DNA of 18,302 nucleotides from 2-01-FULL-49-22 sp964639445 (GCA_964639445.1 CAZXDA010000010.1:1-18302); one strand, 5' to 3'; shown: positions 1 to 5,758, numbered from the stretch's first letter. Notes: generated by a model not told the origin, from the letters alone. Program-made: numbers and translations.

Positions 1-101
1 GCGTTACTCCCGACATGGTTCACTATGATGATATTAACTGGGGTCCTGATGTGGGTAGGGAAATCATAGAAGATGACTACTCAGCCAACTTACCTTCCTG
101 A
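1..101 (+). CDS. mazE: MazE-type antitoxin, C-terminal fragment (5' end outside window)
   Basis: The frame beginning at base 3 encodes VTPDMVHYDDINWGPDVGRE followed by an acidic tail, and stops at TGA 99-101. It resembles the C-terminus of E. coli MazE (ITPENLHENIDWGEP...KEVW), the acidic segment that wraps around MazF and blocks its active site. The gene overlaps the start of the downstream MazF gene by 29 bases, in another frame. Such overlap is typical of toxin-antitoxin pairs and suggests translational coupling. The N-terminal AbrB-like DNA-binding domain, which normally autorepresses the operon, lies outside the window. The assignment rests on about 30 residues plus context. Confidence 0.75.
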   Translation, partial: VTPDMVHYDDINWGPDVGREIIEDDYSANLPS

Positions 102-420
102 TAGCGGCGAACTCATTTGGTTAGATCTTGACCCAAGAACTGGACACGAACAGTCCGGCCGGCGTCCATGTCTCGTTTTATCTGATAAAGAATTTTCGCA
201 TAGAACCGGGATGGCAATTATTTGTCCCGTGACCTCGCGTCCTAGGGGGTTATTATGGGAAGTTAAATTGCCAGACACTAAGACTCAAGGTGTCGTGCTG
301 CCAGTACACGTGAAGAGCGTTGATCTGGCGGCCCGCTACCCAAAGTTTATTGAACAGGCCCCGGACGAAGTAGTAAGAACAGTGCGTGATTACGTTAAAG
401 TTATTATCGGAGCCGGTTAG
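73..420 (+). CDS. mazF: MazF-family mRNA interferase toxin
   Basis: A 115-residue protein matching the PemK/MazF fold along its whole length: a GELIWLDLDPRTGHEQSGRRP start, the LVLS strand, and the TGMAIICPVTS strand. The catalytic pair of the family is present: Arg31 (E. coli Arg29) and Thr54 (E. coli Thr52), with Glu26 also conserved. MazF toxins cleave single-stranded RNA, usually mRNA, at short specific sites and arrest translation until neutralised by MazE. The ATG at 73 lies inside the upstream antitoxin frame, so the two are probably co-translated. The stop overlaps the next gene's GTG start by one base. The toxin looks intact; its cleavage motif cannot be predicted. Confidence 0.9.
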   Translation: MTTQPTYLPDSGELIWLDLDPRTGHEQSGRRPCLVLSDKEFSHRTGMAIICPVTSRPRGLLWEVKLPDTKTQGVVLPVHVKSVDLAARYPKFIEQAPDEVVRTVRDYVKVIIGAG

Positions 421-1223
421 TGAAGACTCTAAAATTTGATCACGATTTAGCGCAGTTGATTCGGCAGGGGCAGAAAAACTCCAGCTGGCGGTTATATGAT
501 GATAAAAATCTGTCAGTAGACGATGAGCTGAGGATAGTTGATAAAGTTGCCGAAGATCAGCCTGGCACCTGGCAAATTATTGGCCACGCCAAGGTTAATG
601 AGGTAGTTGAGAAGAGGTTAGGGGACGTTACAGCTGAAGATATGAAATCAGAGGAAAAGAATTATAAGTCTAAAGAAGAAGTGCTAGGAACCTTCAGGCA
701 CTATTATGGTGAGCGAGTAAATTTTGATACGCCAGTTAAAATTATTTACTTCGATTTTAGGCCAACGGTAGGCGAAATACCGACAGGCGCCATGCTGCTA
801 GAGGAGGCAAAACTCTACACAGATGGTGGCTCGCGCGGCAACCCGGGTGACTCAGCATGCGCTTATGCCATCTGTAAAATGGATGGAACTGTTGTAGAAA
901 AAGCTGGATTCTATCTTGGTGTGGCTACCAATAACCAGGCTGAATATTACGGCTTCAAGCGCGGCTTGGAACGAGCCCGAGATTTAGGTATAGATAAAGT
1001 CACGCTTTATTCCGACAGTGAGCTGGTAGTAAACCAAATGAATGGTAAGTATAAAGTTAAGAACCAAGAATTAGCCCCCTTGCACCAAGAAGTTAAGGCT
1101 CTGGCCGATTTGTTTGAGAAGGTAACTTTTGTGCACGTTCCGCGCGAACTGAACAAAATAACTGATCAAGAAGTCAACAAGATTCTAGATGAGCACGAAA
1201 AGACAAAACGTAAAAAGCACTAA
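420..1223 (+). CDS. ASCH-like domain fused to RNase HI
   Basis: A 267-residue protein starting at GTG 420, whose first base is the last base of the mazF stop (TAGTG); GGAG at 409-412 serves as ribosome binding site. Residues 1-115 resemble small ASCH/PUA-like proteins: a basic start (MKTLKF), a WRLYDDKNL motif and a C-terminal TPVKIIYFDF strand. This fold usually binds RNA or modified nucleotides. Residues 128-255 are an RNase HI domain with the catalytic set Asp135 (YTDGGSRGNPG), Glu175 (NNQAEY), Asp199 (SDSELV) and probably Asp249. RNase HI cuts the RNA strand of RNA-DNA hybrids, removing R-loops and primers. The C-terminus is lysine-rich. The fusion and the tight link to mazEF are unusual. 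The RNase HI call is firm; the ASCH call is by pattern only. Confidence 0.85.
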   Translation: MKTLKFDHDLAQLIRQGQKNSSWRLYDDKNLSVDDELRIVDKVAEDQPGTWQIIGHAKVNEVVEKRLGDVTAEDMKSEEKNYKSKEEVLGTFRHYYGERVNFDTPVKIIYFDFRPTVGEIPTGAMLLEEAKLYTDGGSRGNPGDSACAYAICKMDGTVVEKAGFYLGVATNNQAEYYGFKRGLERARDLGIDKVTLYSDSELVVNQMNGKYKVKNQELAPLHQEVKALADLFEKVTFVHVPRELNKITDQEVNKILDEHEKTKRKKH

Positions 1224-1249
1224 AAAACTCCTCAGCTGAGGAGTTTTTT
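1222..1249. terminator. Bidirectional Rho-independent terminator
   Basis: An A6 tract, a perfect GC-rich stem (ACTCCTCA/TGAGGAGT) and a T6 tract sit directly on the stop of the RNase HI gene. Read on the minus strand, the same structure follows the 3' end of rnpB, so it can end both converging transcripts. Confidence 0.85.
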
Positions 1250-1250
1250 A

Positions 1251-1611
1251 GTGGCTGGGCTGACTGTAAGCCGGATTTTGTCAAAGATTGGTCATCTATC
1301 TAGGCCTATTGTTGCCAATAGGCTCGAGCGGATTACTTTATGATGCGCCGCGAGCGGGCAGCTCGTATGCGACATATCCCTTGCAGCAGACAGGGTTTAC
1401 CACCGCGTACCGTCACCGGTACGGGAGACCGTTTTACGGCCACGTTTCATCTTAAGCGTTGCATGTTAAACAGAGGCGTTGCTGTCTGGTTTCTGTGGCA
1501 CTTTCCCTAGGATTACTCCCGGTTGCCGTTAGCAACTGTCTTGCCCATGTGCTGTCCGGACTTTCCTCTGAGTCCTTTAGGGGCTCAGCAACCAACTATC
1601 AGTCCAACCAC
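1251..1611 (-). ncRNA. rnpB: RNase P RNA (bacterial type A-like)
   Basis: On the minus strand the segment has the conserved 5' block GAGGAAAGTCCGGACA (around 1557-1572), AGTGCCACAGAAA in the middle, GGTAAACCC before the 3' domain, and the 3' block GACAAAATCCGGCTTACAG. The ends pair to form helix P1: GTGGTTGGACTG at the 5' end pairs with the last bases at 1251-1262 with one mismatch. This ~361-nt RNA is the ribozyme that removes 5' leaders from tRNA precursors, with the RnpA protein as partner. The 3' end abuts the shared terminator. Exact ends are inferred from the P1 pairing. Confidence 0.93.
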
Positions 1612-1615
1612 TGTT

Positions 1616-1621
1616 AATATA
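1616..1621 (-). promoter_or_regulatory. Likely -10 element for rnpB
   Basis: TATATT on the minus strand ends four bases before the predicted 5' nucleotide of RNase P RNA, a suitable distance for a -10 box. No good -35 is visible inside the end of rplT, so readthrough from the ribosomal protein operon may also contribute. Confidence 0.45.
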
Positions 1622-1631
1622 GCACGAAACA

Positions 1632-1979
1632 CTAACTTTTACTAGCTGCTTTGGTTATTTCTTCGAAAGCTTTAGGTTCATTAACTGCTAGTTCGGCTAG
1701 GATTTTGCGATTCAGGTTAATATTGGCCTTTTTCATACCAGCAATGAGACGGCTGTAGGTAGTGCCGTGCTGGCGGGCAGCGGCGTTGATGCGGGCGTTC
1801 CAGAGCTGGCGGAAGGTACGCTTACGATTGCGGCGATCACGGTAGGCGTATTCTAAAGAGCGTATGGCTGCCTGCTTGCCCAATTTGACGGTTCGGCGGC
1901 GTGCGCCAGTGTAGCCGCGAGTTGCCGCTCGTATCTTTTTATGCCGCTTGTGCGCGGTAACACCTCTTTTAACTCTCAT
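1632..1979 (-). CDS. rplT: 50S ribosomal protein L20
   Basis: A 115-residue, highly basic protein with the L20 signature: the MRVKRGVTAHKRHKKI start, the ATRGYTGARRRT segment, and FRQLWNARINAAARQHG followed by YSRLIAGMKKANI. L20 binds 23S rRNA early in assembly of the large subunit, and in several bacteria it also represses its own operon. ATG 1977-1979 is preceded on its strand by AGGAG with 8-base spacing. It is the last protein gene of the yifB-infC-rpmI-rplT group and lies three bases after rpmI; rnpB follows 20 bases downstream. Confidence 0.97.
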   Translation of the reverse strand: MRVKRGVTAHKRHKKIRAATRGYTGARRRTVKLGKQAAIRSLEYAYRDRRNRKRTFRQLWNARINAAARQHGTTYSRLIAGMKKANINLNRKILAELAVNEPKAFEEITKAASKS

Positions 1980-1982
1980 GCT

Positions 1983-2177
1983 TTAAACTCCTAGTTTGCG
2001 CCGAATGTTTTTGGCAGGTTTGCCCGTAATTACTACCGTTTGCGCTAGTCTGCGCTTGCGAGAGGCGCTTTTCTTCTGCAGGAAATGGCTGATACGGGTA
2101 TGCCGCCGGATTATTTTACCGGTTTTAGTAACTTTAACTCGCTTTTTAGTCGCGCTATGCGTCTTTAATTTGGGCAC
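1983..2177 (-). CDS. rpmI: 50S ribosomal protein L35
   Basis: A 64-residue, Lys/Arg-rich protein beginning MPKLKTHSATKKRVKVT and ending in the typical NIRRKLGV motif. L35 is a small protein on the surface of the large subunit. The start is GTG (minus strand, 2177-2175). Upstream, infC ends in two tandem TAG codons and the GTG shares its G with the second of them, so the gene probably depends on translational coupling with infC. No strong Shine-Dalgarno sequence precedes it. The infC-rpmI-rplT order is the classic bacterial one. Confidence 0.96.
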   Translation of the reverse strand: MPKLKTHSATKKRVKVTKTGKIIRRHTRISHFLQKKSASRKRRLAQTVVITGKPAKNIRRKLGV

Positions 2178-2179
2178 TA

Positions 2180-2686
2180 CTACTTCTTTCTTATATCAAA
2201 ACTTAACTGCCGCCCGGCGAATTGTGGTTGTTGGTCAACTACTATAGTCTCGCCCAACTGAGTTATTACTCTCTCGGCTAGTTTATAGCCCAAATCTCTA
2301 TGGGCCATTTCTCGTCCACGATAGATTATCGCAATTCTGACCTTATGTCCAGCCTCTAGAAACTCGGAGACTTTTTTTAACTTGACAGCCAGGTCGTGAT
2401 CGCTGATTTTAAGACCAATTCTCATCTGTTTCATCTCTAACGCCTTGCTTTTTTTGCGGCTTTTCTGAGCCTGTTTTTCGCGCTGATAGCGATATTTACC
2501 CCAGTCAATAATACGGGCGACCGGCGGCTTAGAATCGGGACTGACCTCTACCAAATCAAGGCCGGCCTCACGGGCCGCAGCTAAAGCTGCGGCCCGTGCT
2601 AACACACCTAGCTGCTGCCCATCCTCGCCAATAACTCTAAGACTATCGGCTCTAATAGCCTCGTTTATCCTAGGCGTTTGGGCGAT
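2180..2686 (-). CDS. infC: Translation initiation factor IF-3, AUC start codon
   Basis: A 168-residue protein if started at ATC (minus strand, 2686-2684). The N-terminus then reads (M)AQTPRINEAIRADSLRVIGE, which matches the conserved PRINEEIR region of IF-3. A start at the first ordinary codon (GTG, 2605) would remove 27 conserved residues. AGGAG lies 8 bases before the ATC. IF-3 genes are known for rare AUU/AUC/AUA starts: IF-3 rejects such starts and so limits its own synthesis. The N-domain includes LDLVEVSPDSKPPVARIIDWGK; the linker is Lys-rich; the C-domain has MRIGLKISDHDLAVKL and RGREMAH. IF-3 binds the 30S subunit and controls initiator tRNA and subunit joining. Confidence 0.93.
   Translation of the reverse strand: MAQTPRINEAIRADSLRVIGEDGQQLGVLARAAALAAAREAGLDLVEVSPDSKPPVARIIDWGKYRYQREKQAQKSRKKSKALEMKQMRIGLKISDHDLAVKLKKVSEFLEAGHKVRIAIIYRGREMAHRDLGYKLAERVITQLGETIVVDQQPQFAGRQLSFDIRKK
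2571..2596. repeat. Perfect 12-bp inverted repeat inside infC
   Basis: CGGGCCGCAGCT at 2571-2582 and its exact complement at 2585-2596, separated by two bases. In the mRNA it forms a very stable hairpin, about 90 bases into infC. In protein it gives a near-symmetrical run, RAAALAAAR, within a normal IF-3 helix. It could slow ribosomes or be an RNase target; no function is proven. Confidence 0.8.
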
Positions 2687-2694
2687 TTCAGTTA

Positions 2695-2727
2695 CTCCTC
2701 ACCATCTGTTAAACGGATAATAACAGA
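2695..2727 (-). promoter_or_regulatory. infC ribosome binding site with adjoining leader hairpin
   Basis: AGGAG (minus strand, 2699-2695) is placed 8 bases before the ATC start and supports that start. A 7-bp perfect stem, TCTGTTA/TAACAGA (2705-2711 with 2721-2727), lies five bases upstream of it. It could influence access of the 30S subunit or separate yifB from infC expression. Confidence 0.5.
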
Positions 2728-2750
2728 GGCGCTACAAATATTCAATGAAA

Positions 2751-4277
2751 TTAAACCAAAATAGAGGCAGTCACCGGTTGGCGATACTGCAAGGCTTCTG
2801 ATATGTGCTCGGGTTCAATAATTTCACTTTGAGCCAGGTCAGCAATGGTACGGGCGACTTTAACAGATCGCACATAGGCTCTGGCAGACAAATCCAATCT
2901 GCCAGCCGCGCTATCCAATAATTCTTTAGCAAGATTACTAAGATTGGCTAGTTGCCGAATCTCTCTATTTGTCATCGAGCTGTTAAAACGCATTGTCCCA
3001 AATCTTTGCCTCTGGAGATCGTAAGCGGCTTCAACGCGCGGTTTTATAACCTCTGACTCGCTTGGCCTATTCTTAACTTCTAATAAGCGTTTGTGGTCAA
3101 CTCCGTGTACCGGCAAGTGCAGGTCAATTCTGTCTAAAATAGGCCCAGACACCTTCTTTTGATACCTGGCAATGGCAGCCGGCAAACAGACACAGGGCTT
3201 GGAGCTGCCATAGTAGCCGCAAGGGCAGGGATTTTGCGTAGCCACAAGTATAAACTGGGCAGGATAGGTGGCTGAATCCTTGACTCGGGCAATAGTTACG
3301 GCGCCATCTTCGAGCGGCTGGCGCAAAGCTTCCAGGCAGGAGTGGCTAAATTCTGGCAATTCGTCCAAGAAAAGTACACCTCTGTGGGCCAAAGAGGCCT
3401 CACCTGGCTTAGGATTGGAGCCACCACCTACAATCGCCATCATTGAGGCGGTATGATGCGGTGCGCGAAAGGGCCGCCTGGTCATTATTTTAGTGTTTAA
3501 GCCCCCCAGGCTATGAAGATGAGTGACCTCTAGCACTTCAGAGTGATCCAAATCCGGCAAAATACCGCACATGGCACGCCCTAGCAGGCTCTTGCCGGTC
3601 CCCGGTGGTCCGTGCAATAGAATATTGTGATGACCGGCAGCGGCAATCTCTAAGGCTCTTTTGGCAATCGGCTGGCCGACAATCTCTGTAAAATCAACCT
3701 CTGGCTTTGTGGGGACACTTTTAGCTAATTTACCTTGACCAGTTTGAATAGTTTTTATAGCTAAAATATTAGCCAAATCCAAAAAAACATCACGCAGATT
3801 ATCGGCTGGCTTTAACTTAATATTGGGTATTAGAAGAGCCTGATCTAAATTAGAACGGGGAATATAAATTATAGACTCGGATAATTTTTTGGCTGCCAGT
3901 AAACAACCAATTAATCCGCGTACAGGCTTGAGTGATCCGTCTAGCCCCAGCTCGCCCAAAAATACAGCTGAAGCAACTTTTTCATCTGTTATTTGTTTAG
4001 CGCCGACCAGTATAGTTACTGCCATGGCTAAGTCAAGGCTGGTTGAATCTTTGGGTAAATCAGCGGGTGAGAGGTTAATAGTTACTCGTTTCTTAGGGAA
4101 TTCCAGCGAATTGTTAGCGAAACTAGCGCGCAGCCGCTCTTTGGCTTCGTTTACGGTTCGGCTGCCGTAGCCAATGATGTTAATGGATGGCAGACCGTTG
4201 GTAATGTGGCACTCCACTTCAACCGGCAGACAGTCCATGCCCGAGTGATTAATAATACTGCACACGCTCCTGGCCAT
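2751..4277 (-). CDS. comM: YifB/ComM family AAA+ ATPase (Mg-chelatase-like)
   Basis: A 508-residue protein if started at ATG 4277-4275; an upstream TTG at 4304 would add nine residues that do not fit the family. The N-terminal S5-like domain has VEVECHITNGLPSINIIG. The AAA+ module has Walker A GPPGTGKS (about residues 223-230) and Walker B LFLDE (about 302-306). Four cysteines (about 351, 353, 362, 364, in NPCPCGYY and CVC) match the family's conserved cysteine patch. The C-terminal Mg-chelatase domain ends in LSARAYVRSVKVARTIADL. In naturally competent bacteria ComM is a hexameric helicase that drives branch migration when foreign DNA recombines. It heads the leftward group and ends 64 bases before infC. 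Confidence 0.93.
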   Translation of the reverse strand: MARSVCSIINHSGMDCLPVEVECHITNGLPSINIIGYGSRTVNEAKERLRASFANNSLEFPKKRVTINLSPADLPKDSTSLDLAMAVTILVGAKQITDEKVASAVFLGELGLDGSLKPVRGLIGCLLAAKKLSESIIYIPRSNLDQALLIPNIKLKPADNLRDVFLDLANILAIKTIQTGQGKLAKSVPTKPEVDFTEIVGQPIAKRALEIAAAGHHNILLHGPPGTGKSLLGRAMCGILPDLDHSEVLEVTHLHSLGGLNTKIMTRRPFRAPHHTASMMAIVGGGSNPKPGEASLAHRGVLFLDELPEFSHSCLEALRQPLEDGAVTIARVKDSATYPAQFILVATQNPCPCGYYGSSKPCVCLPAAIARYQKKVSGPILDRIDLHLPVHGVDHKRLLEVKNRPSESEVIKPRVEAAYDLQRQRFGTMRFNSSMTNREIRQLANLSNLAKELLDSAAGRLDLSARAYVRSVKVARTIADLAQSEIIEPEHISEALQYRQPVTASILV

Positions 4278-4324
4278 TTTTCCATTCAACCACCAAGTAC
4301 CCAAAATAAAAATTGCTGGTGCTT

Positions 4325-4494
4325 AAAAACAAACCCGGCACGTTTTTTGCCGGGTTTGCCGCTAGTTTGTTGGAGGTTTTGCGGACTTTTTATTATTTTT
4401 TGTTTAGCGATCTTTTTGATGGAACAAGCGCTTGCGAGAAGCGCTTGTTACAGATCGTTTTTGTTTTTGAGCACTTTTTTTATTCAAGTGCTGT
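4325..4494 (-). ncRNA. Putative small RNA or yifB leader with attenuator
   Basis: A complete transcription unit is visible on the minus strand downstream of a good promoter. In order: a 7-bp hairpin (4486-4492 with 4470-4476); an 11-bp perfect stem AACAAGCGCTT/AAGCGCTTGTT (4439-4449 with 4423-4433) enclosed by a CGATC/GATCG closing stem; then a 10-bp GC-rich stem (4348-4357 with 4331-4340) followed by GTTTTT, a good intrinsic terminator. The product would be about 170 nt. yifB starts about 50 bases beyond the terminator, so this is either a free small RNA or a 5' leader with premature termination controlling yifB. It matches no RNA family I recognise. Confidence 0.55.
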
Positions 4495-4500
4495 CCTCAT

Positions 4501-4528
4501 CTTATAAAGCTCATGTTTACCTTGTCAA
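4501..4528 (-). promoter_or_regulatory. Sigma70-type promoter facing yifB
   Basis: On the minus strand, TTGACA (4528-4523), a 16-base spacer and TATAAG (4506-4501). This is the best promoter in the gap. It should start RNA near 4494 and serve the structured RNA and yifB. A DnaA box lies 30 bases upstream. Confidence 0.7.
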
Positions 4529-4557
4529 CAAGATTTTTAAGCTTTTTATCATAAACC

Positions 4558-4566
4558 TGTGGATAA
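4558..4566 (-). promoter_or_regulatory. DnaA box (consensus)
   Basis: TTATCCACA on the minus strand, identical to the E. coli R1/R4 consensus for DnaA. It lies 30 bases upstream of the promoter facing yifB, so it could belong to an origin or regulate that promoter. Confidence 0.55.
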
Positions 4567-4569
4567 ATA

Positions 4570-4735
4570 GCGCTCGCCACCACAAATTTTCGAGACGATT
4601 CGCTAACATGATGGTCGAGCTAGCACTCGGCAAAAGGGAATCTGCGCGCGGTGCGCAGCACGTGCTCGATTCACCTTTAGTTTCGCTTGCCTCTCACTCG
4701 GTTAGCTCAAGTCTCTCAAATTTTGGTGGCTCGCT
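4570..4735. repeat. Large imperfect inverted repeat / folded element
   Basis: Outer arms around 4574-4597 and 4712-4735 share GCCACCA, AAATTT and GAGAC in inverted order. Inner arms GCTAAC (about 4601-4606) and GTTAGC (about 4700-4705) pair next. Near the middle, GAATC/GATTC closes a CTGCGC/GCGCAG hairpin at 4652-4668. Together they form one long interrupted palindrome of about 165 bases. It may be a structured RNA, a DNA cruciform of an origin, or a decayed mobile element. Confidence 0.45.
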
Positions 4736-4946
4736 TAGTCAACTTGGTGATAAATTTTGGGTCCTAATGTCTTCTAAATACATAGGCTCGCTCAATGAAC
4801 CACATAATATATCGACTCAGAATTTTTGAACTTTCGGAATCGAGTTAACGGCATACAAAATCCTACATTTTTTTGAATTAGCATTTTAGTCTTGTTAGAC
4901 CGCTACAAATTTTAATTCCGTGGACGTCCGCCATAATGATTGTCAC

Positions 4947-4963
4947 CCTAAACTTGTTTCAGG
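4947..4963. repeat. REP-like short hairpin
   Basis: CCTAAACTTGTTTCAGG, an imperfect palindrome, followed by ATCC. It resembles interspersed repeats of the type TGTCATCCTGAACTTGTTTCAGGATC seen in many bacterial genomes. Only one copy is visible here. Confidence 0.35.
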
Positions 4964-5041
4964 ATCCAGGCTGGCTGGAAAATCTGTTTGGTTTTTGTTC
5001 AATATGGCAGGAATCGGGCACTTTTGTTGTAAAAGTAATAC

Positions 5042-5050
5042 TGTGGATAA
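5042..5050 (-). promoter_or_regulatory. DnaA box (consensus)
   Basis: A second exact TTATCCACA on the minus strand, 484 bases from the first and in the same orientation. It lies just upstream of an operator-like palindrome and a TATAAT element. Confidence 0.55.
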
Positions 5051-5070
5051 AAATGGTAAATACTTCTTAC

Positions 5071-5093
5071 TATTGTGTTAAGCACAATATAAT
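5071..5093 (+). promoter_or_regulatory. Operator-like palindrome overlapping a TATAAT box
   Basis: TATTGTG (5071-5077) and CACAATA (5083-5089) form a 7-bp inverted repeat around five bases. A perfect TATAAT (5088-5093) overlaps its right edge. This is the usual layout for a repressor site on a promoter, here driving the structured RNA region at about 5100 onward. The -35 region is poor (TTCTTA, 18-base spacing). Confidence 0.4.
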
Positions 5094-5104
5094 CTGTTGA
5101 CTAA

Positions 5105-5157
5105 GCGTAAGTTTTTTGCTAGGCTATTTTTGTAAGTCTAAAAACAAAAACTTACGC
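5105..5157. repeat. 12-bp inverted repeat
   Basis: GCGTAAGTTTTT (5105-5116) pairs perfectly with AAAAACTTACGC (5146-5157) across a 29-base loop. It stands just before the structured segment that follows and could be its first stem or a separate attenuator-like element. Confidence 0.55.
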
Positions 5158-5160
5158 ATT

Positions 5161-5306
5161 GGGCCGGTAGAGTTTAAAGCTCAATATGACGCTCTAGCTC
5201 AGCCTAAAGCTAGCAAGAGCGGTCAGTCTAAAGCCGTAGGGCGGTAAGCGCTATTAAGTAATATTTTAATTAGAGCGGATTTACCGTCCTGGCTTCATTT
5301 AGGCCC
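5161..5306 (+). ncRNA. Unidentified structured RNA candidate
   Basis: GGGCC (5161-5165) and GGCCC (5302-5306) can close the segment. Inside, one hairpin stacks TGAC, GCTC and TAGCT against AGCTA, GAGC and GTCA (about 5187-5225). A second has a 15-pair stem, AAGCC then AGGGCGGTAA against TTACCGTCCT then GGCTT (about 5230-5295), with one 2-base bulge and one G-U pair. The amount of pairing suggests an RNA gene or 5' leader. I see no tmRNA, SRP or 6S hallmarks. The strand is assumed from the upstream TATAAT and the following gene; the opposite strand is possible. Confidence 0.4.
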
Positions 5307-5319
5307 GGGTTCTTTGCTA

Positions 5320-5325
5320 TATAAT
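5320..5325 (+). promoter_or_regulatory. -10 box placed for a leaderless mRNA
   Basis: TATAAT ends seven bases before GTG 5333. Transcription would begin at or next to the start codon. No clear -35 is seen. Confidence 0.5.
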
Positions 5326-5332
5326 GCTAAAG

Positions 5333-5680
5333 GTGAGTAACCCTAGACAAAAGACAAGGCTTTCTCTTTCTTTGAGCCTTGTGAGTCTGACTGGTATTTT
5401 TATACTGATGCTCTTGACTAGTCCTATAGACAATGTCTCTTATGCACTGCTGTTTTTTGTAGTACTACTTATTTTTATGATTAGTTTTGGCCATTTATTG
5501 TTTTATGTGCGCCGAGGAGAATTAAGGCCAAAGAGCCGGGCAAGAATTATAATCTTTAGTGTATTCGTAGTTCTGCTTCTAATGTTCAAAAGCGCCCAAA
5601 CATTGGACTGGATCGACGGACTTATACTGATTTTGGTAATCGCCGGCCTGTTTTTTTATAGTTCTCGTCGAGTTCAGTAA
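5333..5680 (+). CDS. Small four-helix membrane protein, function unknown
   Basis: I do not recognise this gene. It encodes 115 residues from GTG 5333; an ATG three codons upstream (5324) lies inside the TATAAT box and is unlikely to be transcribed. After a short basic N-terminus (SNPRQKTR) there are four hydrophobic stretches, about residues 10-28, 35-59, 72-88 and 92-110. Basic residues (RRGELRPKSRAR) lie between helices 2 and 3 and at the C-terminal end (SSRRVQ), suggesting both sides of those loops are cytoplasmic. No catalytic motif is visible. It stands alone with its own promoter, and a hairpin follows the stop. Its existence is supported by the clear membrane pattern; the role is unknown. 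Confidence 0.7.
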   Translation: MSNPRQKTRLSLSLSLVSLTGIFILMLLTSPIDNVSYALLFFVVLLIFMISFGHLLFYVRRGELRPKSRARIIIFSVFVVLLLMFKSAQTLDWIDGLILILVIAGLFFYSSRRVQ

Positions 5681-5685
5681 ACAGA

Positions 5686-5725
5686 GAACAATAAACAGAG
5701 AATATTTACTCTTCTTTTATTGTTC
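5686..5725 (+). terminator. Hairpin after the membrane protein gene
   Basis: GAACAATAAA (5686-5695) pairs perfectly with TTTATTGTTC (5716-5725), five bases after the stop. The stem is AT-rich without a T tract after it, so it may be a weak terminator, an mRNA 3' stabiliser, or another palindromic repeat. Confidence 0.4.
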
Positions 5726-5745
5726 ATTACACAAGCCTAATAAAG

Positions 5746-5751
5746 TATAAT
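5746..5751 (+). promoter_or_regulatory. -10 box placed for a leaderless mRNA
   Basis: A perfect TATAAT ends exactly seven bases before ATG 5759, the same distance as for the preceding gene. Both genes lack any Shine-Dalgarno sequence. Confidence 0.6.
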
Positions 5752-5758
5752 AAAGGCT

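Larger units (their letters stand above)
4278..5332. other. Non-coding ~1 kb gap between diverging genes; candidate oriC
   Basis: No convincing protein gene is present. The gap separates the leftward yifB-infC-rpmI-rplT group from rightward genes that include gyrB, gyrA and rRNA, an arrangement often seen around a bacterial replication origin. It contains two exact TTATCCACA DnaA boxes in the same orientation, AT-rich runs (for example around 4861-4920), large inverted repeats and two RNA candidates. The dnaA and dnaN genes are not nearby in the window, and only two consensus boxes are seen, so the origin call is tentative. Confidence 0.4.

Noticed and set aside
2180..2605. infC starting at GTG 2605
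   Set aside because: It would delete the conserved PRINEAIRADSLRVIGEDG region; ATC at 2686 has a proper ribosome binding site.
4278..4304. yifB starting at TTG 4304
   Set aside because: The nine added residues (MGTWWLNGK) do not fit the family start, while ATG 4277 gives MARSVCSIINHSG, the usual beginning.
4206..4829. A 207-codon plus-strand frame running from antisense of yifB through the non-coding gap
   Set aside because: It begins within the opposite strand of yifB, crosses the minus-strand terminator and hairpins and the large palindrome, has no ribosome binding site, and its sequence resembles no protein.
5161..5306. tmRNA, SRP RNA or 6S RNA identity for the structured segment
   Set aside because: It has no tRNA-like end with CCA, no tag reading frame and no GGAAGG...AGCAGCC-type SRP loop.
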